Both the position numbers and the translations under genes were made by a program. Of a DNA stretch of 64,000 nucleotides, positions 55,612 through 64,000 are shown in pieces. Position 1 is the first letter of the stretch. Every line of letters begins with the position of its first letter. Under the pieces are notes generated by a model. The model saw only the letters and a list, made by a program, of their open reading frames with translations, was not told the DNA's origin and ran no database searches. This stretch comes from Tenrec ecaudatus (taxonomy: Eukaryota > Chordata > Mammalia > Afrosoricida > Tenrecidae), in NCBI RefSeq assembly GCF_050624435.1, contig NC_134542.1, forward strand, positions 9,755,497-9,819,496, in the 5' to 3' direction.

Positions 55612-55975
55612 TAACATGAACCCTCTATGTGACCCTCTATAGCAGTGGTTCTCAACCTGCCTCATGCCACGACCCTTTCATACAGTTCCTCATGTTGGGG
55701 TGACCCCCAACCATAAAATTATTTTCGTTGCTACTTCATCACGGTAATTTTGCTACTATTATGAATTGAGTGACCCCTGTGAAAGGGTTGTTCAACCCCC
55801 AAATGGGCCACGACCCACAGGTTGAGAAATGCTGTACAGGGTTTCTGAGGCTGCACATCTTTACAGGAATAGATAGTCTCATCTTTCTCCCATGCAGCGT
55901 CCTTCTCCGTAATGGGTTTGAATCCCTGCCCTGGCAATTAGCAACCCGATGCTTGCTCACCTGCCTTGATCTTAT
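55612..55975 (-). repeat. AfroSINE, antisense, split by SPIN copy 4
   Basis: A left remnant ends TGTGACCCTCTATAG (to 55642). After the SPIN, AGGGTTTCTGAGGCTGCACA, TCATCTTTCTCCCATGC and AATGGGTTTGAATCCCTGCC continue the element. The 5' head is decayed. Confidence 0.65.
55643..55831 (-). mobile_element. SPIN-type nonautonomous hAT transposon, copy 4, inside AfroSINE
   Basis: About 189 bp in reverse orientation: CAGTGGTTCTCAACCTGCCT at the left, CCACAGGTTGAGAAATG at the right. Interior GACCCCCAACCATAAAATTA and GTTGCTACTTCATCACGG. The right terminus has lost two or three bases. Flanks CTCTATAG (55635-55642) and CTGTACAG (55832-55839) match at six of eight. Confidence 0.9.
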
Positions 55976-56384
55976 GGAAAAGTCACCTAAGATCTCAGTG
56001 CACAATGTATGGACTAGAGTGAGATTTAGGGCTAGTGATAGGCACTGGTTTTCATGGATGTGCTCATGATTAGAAACAGGGAATTGTGTGTGGAAGTGTG
56101 AGGAGATAATGAGTTAGAAATGAGTTAACAAATAATTACAAACGAGGAAAATGAGTACTAGTTTCTCCTATTGTGCTTCATTCAATGCTTTCCCAATACA
56201 GTCGCTCATTTCACATGCAAGAGGAAGCTTCAAAGCTCGTGGAAAAATGGGAAGGATCATTTAATTTATTCACGAAGACTTTGAATATAGGAATAATGCC
56301 ACCCACTACGCCACCCCGGCTCCTTACAAGGAAATTTGTGCTGTATAAAGAAAGGAACTGGTGCCAATGGGCTTGATCCCAAAT
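55976..56384. other. Spacer with AfroSINE head remnant and duplicated flank
   Basis: A short antisense SINE head (CCCACTACGCCACCCCGGCT, about 56298-56320) is followed by CTCCTTACAAGGAAATTTGT, which is repeated in diverged form at 57480. Confidence 0.5.
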
Positions 56385-56562
56385 GCTCCACTGGTGCTGC
56401 AGGGTGAGCACTGGACTGCGAACCAGAAGTTCCAGGGTGCAAACCCACCCGCTGCTAGGAGGGGGCAAGAGAAGGCTGTCTACTTCGGTGAAGATTTATA
56501 GTCTCAGAGACCCTGTGTAGTGTCGCTATGAATCTGAATCAGCTCCGTGGCAGTGGTTTCTC
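56385..56562 (+). repeat. AfroSINE, sense, first of three in a row
   Basis: AGCACTGGACTGCGAACCAG, GGGTGCAAACCCACCCGCTG, GAAGATTTATAGTCTCAGAG, GTGTCGCTATGAATCTGAA. Confidence 0.85.
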
Positions 56563-56586
56563 ATTTTTATTTGATTAGTAAAATAA

Positions 56587-56746
56587 GACCTCGTGGTGCC
56601 GGGCTTCAAGTGCTTGGCAGGTAAACCAAAAGTCAATGGTTCCAATCTACCAGCTACTCTGATGGGGCAAGATGTTGGCAGTGGGTGTCCCTGAAGAGTT
56701 ACAGCCTGGGAATTGGAATGGACTCCATGGAAATGGGTTTGGGTCT
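56587..56746 (+). repeat. AfroSINE, sense, second of three
   Basis: CCTCGTGGTGCCGGGCTTCA, AGTCAATGGTTCCAATCTAC, AAGAGTTACAGCCTGGGAAT, GGAATGGACTCCATGG. The interior is shortened. Confidence 0.8.
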
Positions 56747-56764
56747 TGTTTCTTAGTAATTTCC

Positions 56765-56948
56765 AAGTCCGGGGGGTAAGCCCTTAGTTACAAACAAAAG
56801 GCGGACACTTGGAACACTCCAGTAACTCTGCAGGGATGTGGCAGCCACTTCCATAAAGATGTTCAGCTTTGGAAACTCTTTGAAGAAGTCTACATTCTGC
56901 CCAGTAGGTCTGTATGAGTTAGAATCCACCAGGCAGAGAGTGGATTTT
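56765..56948 (+). repeat. AfroSINE, sense, third of three
   Basis: GTAAGCCCTTAGTTACAAAC, GGCAGCCACTTCCATAAAG, TCAGCTTTGGAAACTC, GTCTGTATGAGTTAGAATCC. Confidence 0.7.
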
Positions 56949-57279
56949 ACTAGTACAACAGAGACATCGTTTGCTCAGTGGGAAGAGTTCCACCTCCCAC
57001 CTGGGAGGCCTGGGCTCTATTCTCAGCCAATAAAACCCACATGTAACTACCATTCATCTGTCAGTATAGGCATATATATTTCTAGGATATTGAGTGGGTT
57101 TCAGTGGAGCTTCCACACTAAGAGGGACTAGGAATAAAGGACTGATGATCTTCCCCAAATCAGACAGTGAAAACCCTTCCTATCACAAGGGTGAGATCCA
57201 CCGCCAACTATGAGGATGGGTCGGTCAGGACCACACAACACTTTATTGAGGGGCTCAGTGACAGCTACCAGCACTCAAG
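56949..57279. other. Unassigned spacer
   Basis: A fragment near 56985 (AGAGTTCCACCTCCCACCTG) could be an independent tRNA-like SINE head. Not secure. Confidence 0.3.
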
Positions 57280-57487
57280 AAAAACCAAGCCCACTCTGCC
57301 CCTAAGTCAATATCAATTCATGGTTTCCCTAGAGGACAGAAAAGACCTGACCTTTTGGGGTTCTGAGGCTGGAAACTGTTAAGTGAGAAAAGCCTGATCT
57401 TCTCCTGAGGTGCCGCTCATGGAGCTCACGGACTAACCTTTGGGTTAGCAGCCCAACACTTGACCCACTATGCCACCAGAGCTCCTT
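57280..57487 (-). repeat. AfroSINE, antisense, full length
   Basis: AACCAAGCCCACTCTGCCC, CTTTTGGGGTTCTGAGGCTG, CTAACCTTTGGGTTAGCAGC, head ACCCACTATGCCACCAGAGC. Confidence 0.8.
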
Positions 57488-57649
57488 ACAATTAAATTTG
57501 CACTATATAAATGTATTCAATAAAGAAACCAGTGTCCAATGAGCTTGAGTGATTCTTGAAGATCTCAAGGACTTGCAAGTAGTAGATACGGATTTGAATT
57601 TTAGCTTGACTAAATAGATCAAAGGCCATTTATTCAGCTTATCTTTCAT
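57488..57649. other. Unassigned spacer with duplicated flank
   Basis: Begins with a diverged second copy of the sequence following the SINE head at 56320 (shared TTTGCACTATATAAA-type and GTCCAATGAGCTTGA segments). Confidence 0.45.
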
Positions 57650-58020
57650 TAAAAAATTATTATTACTTGGGAGCTAATACATATATCATATCATTCCATA
57701 GTTTAATTATATCAATCAGTATTGTATCATTGCTACCACAATCAGTTTCCAAAGATTCTTTTCTTTCCTGGACTCCTTGACATTGTCTACCTTTTGCCGG
57801 CTCCCTACCTCCCCTCAACCCATATTCTACTTGCTGTCTTATAGGTTCATCAATTCTGAATTTCATAAAGCAAAAAACATATAACACAACTTCTAAAGGG
57901 TGACACCCCTCCCCCTCCAATGACATAGCACCTCTGAGACAAACGTTAAAATGAAGCAACAAAAATACAGAAAATGTTGAAAACCAGATCAGGTCCAGCG
58001 TGCAGCAGAGGGGGGTCAAC
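57650..58020 (-). mobile_element. Older L1 3' UTR fragment, antisense
   Basis: TTACTTGGGAGCTAATACAT, CATATCATTCCATAGTTTAA, CACAATCAGTTTCCAAAG, AAAACATATAACACAACTTC. A different, older subfamily from copies A-C; the match is from memory of afrotherian L1 3' ends. Confidence 0.55.
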
Positions 58021-58134
58021 TGACAAGATTTTAACTGTTCAAGCTGGGTTTATCCCTGTGACTTTCTCATCTCTCTAATGCACTCTGTTTAGTAGCCCCT
58101 TTCCTCTCTGTCCTGCAATAATTCAGATACATTA
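58021..58134. other. Unassigned spacer
   Basis: Nothing recognised. Confidence 0.3.
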
Positions 58135-58261
58135 TTGTTGTTGTTATTGCCACTGAGTTGGTTCTGGCTCCTAGTCATCCTGAGTGCAGCACACACAGCA
58201 AAGCACTGCCCAGGCCTTCACCATCCTCACAACTGTTGCTGTTTGAGCCTTTGTTGCAGCC

Positions 58262-58780
58262 TGTGTTAGTCTGCGTACTTTAGAGAAATGAATCCACAGA
58301 AACTCATGTATGAGAGAGAGTTTTATATAAAGGTTAAGTGCACATCAAGGAACCATCCCAACCCAGTGATGCCCAAGCCCACAAGTCCAACATTAGCCCA
58401 CATGTCCAACACCAATCCACAAAGTCCTCCTCCATCTCACAAAACACACACAATGATGCTTATTGCAGGAGGAAAGCCGAGTCAGTGAGTGTGTAAGAAT
58501 CTTAGAGCTGGCAGGAGTCTCCACATGGGCTGCTCCAGCACCCAGGGCTGCATCAAGGTAGGTCCATGCGGCTTCTCCTTGGGGATGTCTTGCAGGAAGT
58601 AAGCCTTGGAAGCTAAAGCAGGGAACTGGCTAAGGAAGCTGTACCCTGGTCTGACCATCAGAAAGCAAAGATATCCGAGAACTAGAAAGGCAAGGCTCAC
58701 CAAGCCATTTATCCCTCTGCCCTTCAATTAACCCCACATGTGTTTATTGGCCAGGTTGGCACAATTAACTAGCTGCCTCA
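58262..58780 (-). mobile_element. Solo LTR, MLT1-like family B, inside RTE
   Basis: 519 bp with a perfect 5-bp duplication CAGCC (58257-58261 and 58781-58785). Left end TGTGTTAGTCTGCGTACTTT, right end TAACTAGCTGCCTCA. Collinear with the copy at 9776 along its whole length. Confidence 0.9.
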
Positions 58781-58875
58781 CAGCCATATTGCCAATCATC
58801 TCCTTGCAGGTCTTCCTGGTTTGACTGACCCTTTATTGTATTAAGCACGATGGCCTTCTCTGGGGCTGCCCCTCC

Positions 58876-59015
58876 TCATAAACCCACACCATACTCACTG
58901 CCATCAAGTTCATTCCGACTCATAGTGATCTTTTAGGACAGGGTAGTGCCAACTCCCTGTGTGTGTTTCCTATACTGTAACTGTTTGTGGGAGTAGAACG
59001 TCTCCACTTTCATCG
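58876..59015 (-). repeat. AfroSINE, antisense, inside RTE
   Basis: ACTCACTGCCATCAAGTTCA, TTCCGACTCATAGTGATCTT, AGGACAGGGTAGTGCC, GTGGGAGTAGAACGTCTCC. The 5' part is truncated where RTE resumes. Confidence 0.8.
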
Positions 59016-59575
59016 AGGCCCTCCTGATAACAGATCGAATATATATGAGGCAGTCTTTCCATGCGTGCTTCCAAGAATCATGCTAGCTGTCCTTTCCACA
59101 ACCACTTTCCTCATCATCCTGGCGTCCATGGGGGGTCCCCATTCTTTACCAAATGCCAGGACTCAAGGGCATCACTCCTTGGATCCTCCTTATTCAGTGT
59201 CTGGCTTTCTTATGCTTATGAGGTCATTGAAAATACCCTGAGGGCGCCTCAGTTCTCCAGGGACATCCTTGCCTTTTAGCACTGGAGAGATACCTTTCAC
59301 AGCAGATTTGCCCACATGCAGTGTATCATTGGATTCCTTCACTGCTGTTCCTTGGGCGTTGATTGTAGATCCAACTAAAATAAAATCCTTGACAACTTCA
59401 AGTGTTTTTCCCCATTTAACCTAATGGTGCCTATTGGTCTGATTGTGAAGATCTTTGTTTTCTTTATTGTGATGTGCAATCCAAATTGATGGCTGTAAGC
59501 TTTGATCTTTATCAATAAGTGCTTGGGCTCTCTCTTTTTTTTAAGTCCTCTTAGTTTTCAGTCCTTCATCAATCA

Positions 59576-61033
59576 CAAGAGGGACAGGGGAAAAATGGAT
59601 AAAACAAAGCTCCAGGCTTTAGGGGACATGACTTCCTCTTTAAGCAGGTGCTTCTAGGAGAGGTGGCCTTGGCAGTCCAAGTAAGTCTCCTTCGAGTATG
59701 AGAACACTGGAGGCATGCTAACCCAAGACCACTTTGCCTCTTCTCTCTAAACTCTCTTGCTGATTGAACAGTCCCAGGTTCACTAACCATGAAGGCCAAC
59801 AAATGTTTCCTGTGGGCACTTGCCATTCAAGACAGAAGACAAGGGTGCTTCTCCAGGACTCTGAAAGATTTCCTGTGACTTTTAACATGGTCAAAACGAC
59901 AATAATACAGAAATATTTAAACCATAAAGGAGCTCCAGAGAAGTAAATGACAATACTCCAAATCAAAGACAAGTTTGGGGAACAACCCAAATCCAAGTTC
60001 CTAATCCTCCTGGTATCCACCAGAATTTACTACTGTGGAGAGATTAGCCATCAAAACAGGTGCATCTGGAATCTATTGGTATTTGGATTCTGTTTGGCAT
60101 TCCTTTGTTTCCAATGTATTCTAATAATAATTCAGGGTACTGACAAGGTATTCTGTGGTCTGTTTGCAAATGGAGGATCTCGGATACACATCTGCACATC
60201 TGCAAGCTACAAAATGAGGTATTTTGCATTTTATCTTCCATATTTATCATCTCAATCTGTTTTGGGAAAAAAAGGAAGAAGTAGCTGTATACTGGGGCCC
60301 ATGAGCTTTCTGGTGGTACTCAGCTTGTTTAAATTATCAGATGTTTGTATTAAATCATAATTATCTTGTATTAAGACCAAAGCACAATTTGGCTCACGGC
60401 AAGCTCATCTGGCTGGTGAATCACACAGATGGGGCCCTTGATTCATCAACAGATTAGAGAGGAGGCAATAGCCAGGAGACATCATAACCGATATTCTTGG
60501 ATTTTTCTTCATAGTACTAAGTTAAAATGTGCTATAATTGATGAGATGCCAATTTAACCAAACTGAAAGACTTGTTTTATCTCCAAATGTTCATTGTTTT
60601 TTCAAAACATCAATTGGCCTTCAGAAGTACTGGTAGGGAAAGTCTCTCATGTCTTCAGCTGAAGAACACTTCTTTAACTGGGAAAGAGTCCTTTATTTTT
60701 TTTAAAATTTATTTTTATGAGAAGCAGCTTTCTAACAAACAACACGAAGGACAGAGACAACACTCTCCAGTTCAACCAGCTGGGTCAGGCCTGGCTGGAG
60801 CAATGGAGACAGCGAATGGAGTGAGTGGAGACAGCGAATGGAGTGAGTGGACACAGCAAATCCCAGACTTTAATCCCTTTTCTAAGCACATGCATTTTTT
60901 GGAGAGGCCTCTCTTGGCTTGTTGGGTAATCTTTAGCTTGTGAATTCAATGCACACAAATGTGGAGTACACATCCTAGGATAAGGCATTCTGATAAGAAC
61001 ACAAAGTGGAAAATGTGCAAGATTTCAAGAGGT
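59576..61033. other. Single-copy block
   Basis: No repeats except the 22-bp tandem at 60804. Segment 60360-60560 has conserved-element texture (GATTCATCAACAGATTAGAG, GTGCTATAATTGATGAG). Frames of 123 and 137 codons on the plus strand show no domain. Confidence 0.4.
60804..60861 (+). repeat. 22-bp tandem repeat, 2.6 copies
   Basis: Units at 60804 and 60826 (TGGAGACAGCGAATGGAGTG plus AG) are identical; a partial third unit at 60848 is diverged. Confidence 0.95.
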
Positions 61034-61217
61034 AAGCCCTGGTGGCATCGTGATCAGACATTAGCCTGCTAACTGAAGAGTCAGTGGTTCGAACCTATCA
61101 GCCACTCCATGGAAGAAAAATGGAGCTGTCTGCTCCCACAAACATCTGAAATCTTGACAATACCACATCAGGTTGCTATGAGCCAGAGCCAACGCTATGC
61201 CAATGGCAGTGGGTTAC
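61034..61217 (+). repeat. AfroSINE, sense, full length
   Basis: Head AGCCCTGGTGGCATCGTGAT, GAGTCAGTGGTTCGAACC, TCAGGTTGCTATGAGCCAGA, CCAATGGCAGTGGGTTA. The best kept head in the window. Confidence 0.9.
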
Positions 61218-61349
61218 AGGGTTTCTCGAGTTGAATGTGTATGGCAGAAGACCACTCTATTTTTCTACTACAGAGTGGCTGTTGGATTTGAACCACCAAC
61301 TTTTTGGTTTACAGCTAAGTGCTTGTCTATTGTGCCATCAGGATCCTTG
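61218..61349 (-). repeat. AfroSINE 5' two-thirds, antisense
   Basis: GGGTTTCTCGAGTTGAATG, GCTGTTGGATTTGAACCACC, TGCTTGTCTATTGTGCCATC. It directly abuts the sense copy, forming a tight inverted pair. Confidence 0.8.
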
Positions 61350-62129
61350 GGAAGGAAGTGGTCCCAGTAGGAAGCAAAAAAGGGAAATGCCAACTGGGAA
61401 TGGAGCTCAAGTAGCAGGACACCAGCATGGCTACCGATGTCTTCACCAGTGCTTGCGCTTTGCTCCCCAGCGGAAAACTACTAGAAGATAGTTGTAGATG
61501 GAGATTCTGTTTGGAGTCTATGTTATTCCTTGTCTACTTCAACATATTGTTCAATTCCAGGCTTTCTCTAACCTTGACGCTGGTTGTGTAGTTGTGGTGT
61601 GCCCCACAGTCTCTCTTGTTTGACCCAGTAGATAGCTGATTTTCACCTTTTCCTGGTGCAGATTAAAGGACCAGTCTCTGAATAAGGACTGGACTTCCTG
61701 GGTGGGTATTGTCAGAGGTAGCAGATGCCCCCAGTAAGCAGAGCCTCCTCGTGGAACCCCTGATTAGGGTGGCTTATTCAATAATAGGGTGCCTTTCGTC
61801 CTGGCCAACCATGACTGCTTATCAAGGTCAAACATAATTAAGATCTTCTATGTAAAGATGCTTCCTATTAAGTTCAGCCAAGTCACTATCTCTCTGTGTT
61901 TCTACCGTTCCGTGAATATACCGCAAGTTTAGCATTTATGACTTACTGTTAATTGTATGCCTCATCTGCTCGGCTGAAACAGAACCTTCTCTGGAGTTGT
62001 GACTCTCTCAGCAAATGCACAAATGAAGAAGGAGATGGTGACACGTGGTTGCAATCTTGCGCTCAAACAACAAGGGGGCCCATACCAGGAAGTGCTCTCT
62101 CTCTCTCTCTCTTTCCTCCCCCCCCCCAT
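61350..62129. other. Unassigned single-copy sequence
   Basis: Contains a short CT run at 62096-62111 followed by a C run. Nothing else recognised. Confidence 0.4.
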
Positions 62130-62205
62130 AGAGACCCCCGAGGGCTCTGAGACTATAACTCCTTACTGCAGTAGAAACCCAGTCTTTTCCCTTTATCAAT
62201 CACGA
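62130..62205 (-). repeat. AfroSINE middle fragment, antisense
   Basis: CTCTGAGACTATAACTCCTT then GCAGTAGAAACCCAGTC. Both ends are missing. Confidence 0.5.
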
Positions 62206-62689
62206 TAGCTGTGATCATGTCATTACAGAAAGCTGTCTCTAACCTCCCCAGGTGTCGTTCATTGCACAGTTATTCCTTGTGATTTTTCAAGTCCCCCTGG
62301 TTACACACACTGATGCATTAGTCATTTAAATGCATTGGCACGGTTGTTTATGACCGAATGTGACAAACAACTAGTGTGCTTCCATGAACCTCCATGAGGG
62401 AACATGCAGGTATTTTGGAAAATATACAAAATTATTTGAGCGTATAAAGCTTTTCTTTGGGGAACACTCTAAGGACTTCAGATTTGGAGGAAATATACTT
62501 TGTAAAATGTCGCTCACCGAAAGAATGTTTGTGTAGTAGATACCATGCTTGTTTCTCTATTTCACCACTCCCAGGATTTTGCAGCAGATTGATATTTAAG
62601 TAGGGTGTATTCTGGAGAGGGGAGGGGTGCCCAACCTTGTCATTGAAAGTGGCCAAGAGACAGCATTCTTCCAGCACTCCTATTGAACA
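62206..62689. other. Unassigned single-copy sequence
   Basis: Nothing recognised. Confidence 0.4.
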
Positions 62690-62997
62690 ATCTTCTTAAA
62701 ATGCAGTATAAAGAATGCTCCTTGGAAGTAAGGATGGCGAGACTTGGTCTCATGTACTCGTGGACCTGGTACGTGGCGTGACCAGTCACTGAATAAGGAG
62801 AAGATTCTTGGAAAAGTGGTGAGGTGGCAAGAAAGAGGAAGACCTGGATGAGCTGGCTGGACAAGGTGACTGCAGCAATTGGCTGAAACATAGCAACAAT
62901 TGTAAGCATGAAGTAGGACCAAGCCATGTCTGGTTCGGGTGCACATAGGATTGCTATGTATCAGAACCAAGCGGATACCACCTAACAACACAACACC
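62690..62997 (+). mobile_element. RTE LINE 3' end, sense, well preserved tail
   Basis: AGAATGCTCCTTGGAAGTAA, GGATGGCGAGACTTGGTC, AAGAAAGAGGAAGACCTGG, CAATTGTAAGCATGAAG, and a terminal GATACCACCTAACAACACAA. This tail gives the clearest view of the RTE terminus in the window. Confidence 0.85.
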
Positions 62998-63154
62998 TTT
63001 TAAATGCAAAATGATTTCAACTACATACTCAATGTGCATATGTCCCACCTGCGTTTCTCTACTGAATGCTTTCATTGGCCTGTCAGCGGTCCACTCTCAA
63101 TTCTTGTACATTACTAGTATCTGAATTGTAATTTCTCCAGCTTTCTTTACCAAT
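62998..63154. other. Unassigned spacer
   Basis: Nothing recognised. Confidence 0.3.
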
Positions 63155-63302
63155 GGGAGCCCTGGTGGGGTAGTGATTATGCATTGGTTTTAATCCACCT
63201 CATTGGCAGCTCCTCTGGAGAAAGACTCGGTTTTTGACTCAGAAACCTGAGGGGGTTGCTGAGTCAGCATTGACTCCAGGTCAGTGAGTTTGGAGTTTTG
63301 TC
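63155..63302 (+). repeat. AfroSINE, sense, internally deleted
   Basis: Head GGGAGCCCTGGTGGGGTAGT, GGCAGCTCCTCTGGAGAAAG, tail GGGTTGCTGAGTCAGCATTG. Confidence 0.8.
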
Positions 63303-64000
63303 TCTTATTTTTGGTCTCTACGAACGTGCTGTCCCACGGTCTCTCTTTTTGAGTTATTTCTTTTATTCTTCTCTGCTTATTTTTCGAGGTAGCTTTCAAT
63401 ATAGCATTGCTACATCCCTTATGGACTTCTGAAGCTATTTGGATGACAAATGGATCGATGCCCTTTCTAGATTAAAGCAGTTTGGATTTGAAGGATTGTC
63501 ATCTCTATCATGCTGCATCTTTCTAGTTAATCATAAGGTGTTTTCTTTATTTTCATAAGGTTCTTTTTAAGAACAACCTAAATCTCCCATGTTCTTCTGG
63601 AAAGAACATTCACGTCCCCTTTCTGGCGACCCCTCCCTCTTTCTGAGTATTATGATTCACTCATGGATTTTAAAAATTATGTGTGTTGTAATCCATCACT
63701 GTCATTCTCTTTGATGCTCATGTATTCTCCGTTGGCTGGTGGAGGTCCCTGAGAGCTGACTTCTGTGTCCTTTTGACAAGACTCCATGAATCTTTAAACA
63801 GTGACCTCATTAATCCTTCAGCATAAATTCCTACAATGGGTGGGAAGTTCAGCTACAGATGATGAAATTAAACAATGAAGAAAAATGAAATTGGCTTCTT
63901 GCGCTGCCTTCCTGGATATCCTACTAGAGCCCCACTGCACACATCTGTAATCTAGAGTGCTTTATTTCTCTCTTGCCTGTCATCTCACAACCCTATTATT
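63303..64000. other. Unassigned single-copy sequence to window end
   Basis: Pyrimidine-rich. No repeat or coding signal recognised. Confidence 0.4.

Larger units (their letters stand above)
58135..59575 (-). mobile_element. RTE LINE 3' half, antisense, interrupted by an LTR and an AfroSINE
   Basis: RTE segments 58135-58261, 58786-58875 and 59022-59575. Landmarks: GTTGTTGTTATTGCCACTGA, GTCTTCCTGGTTTGACTGAC, CACTGCTGTTCCTTGGGCG, TTGATTGTAGATCCAACTAA, ATTGTGATGTGCAATCC. Reaches into the reverse-transcriptase region; no frame survives. Confidence 0.8.

Overview
This window looks like mammalian nuclear DNA from an afrotherian, most likely a tenrec such as Echinops telfairi. Two observations support this. 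First, more than 25 diverged copies of a tRNA-headed SINE end in the afrotherian AfroSINE/RTE tail (consensus near 'ctatgagtcggaatcgactc'). Second, four copies of a short hAT element have termini like 'cagcggttctcaacctgtgg', which match SPIN, a horizontally transferred transposon known from tenrec among afrotherians. The species call is an inference. There is no bacterial gene structure, no CRISPR array and no convincing cellular protein-coding exon. Nearly every open frame is short, falls in a repeat or looks like chance.

Layout: 1-2.9 kb is a stack of an LTR, a 28-bp fold-back, an L1 3' end and an RTE reverse-transcriptase fragment split by a second LTR. 2.9-31.8 kb is mostly unassigned single-copy sequence with scattered AfroSINEs, RTE 3' ends, L1 3' UTR pieces, a U6 pseudogene (about 5.0 kb), a SPIN copy (6.7 kb), an LTR with a perfect 5-bp target duplication (9.8 kb), ancient L1M fragments (12.7-14.2 kb), a 38-bp minisatellite (11.7 kb) and microsatellites. 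31.8-48.8 kb is a nearly continuous nest: a near-full-length antisense RTE element broken by an LTR, an RTE fragment and an L1; then a 5'-truncated antisense L1 carrying an ERV2-type solo LTR and a younger L1 fragment; then another LTR; then a long antisense L1 with a GC-rich 5' UTR-like end, itself carrying a SPIN copy. 48.8-64 kb returns to single-copy sequence with AfroSINE clusters, two more SPIN copies, a tRNA-Gly-like retrosequence, an RTE split by an LTR and a SINE, and RTE 3' ends.

How the parts relate: L1 (with its endonuclease and poly-A priming) and RTE are the autonomous drivers. The AfroSINE 3' tail resembles the RTE 3' end, so RTE is the probable partner that mobilised it. SPIN copies lie inside an L1 and inside an AfroSINE, so the SPIN burst postdates those insertions. 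LTRs inside RTE and L1 bodies give further relative dates. No element here keeps an intact ORF: both reverse-transcriptase active-site motifs that can be read are mutated.

Limits: everything was read by eye against remembered family features. Repeat edges are approximate (often plus or minus 20 bp) except where target-site duplications fix them. Single-copy blocks described as enhancer-like rest only on composition and motif density. No previously undescribed system is demonstrated. The best candidates for follow-up are the fold-back at 1247-1310, the ERV2-like LTR at 38746-39525, the SPIN copies and the tRNA-Gly-headed retrosequence near 49.5 kb.
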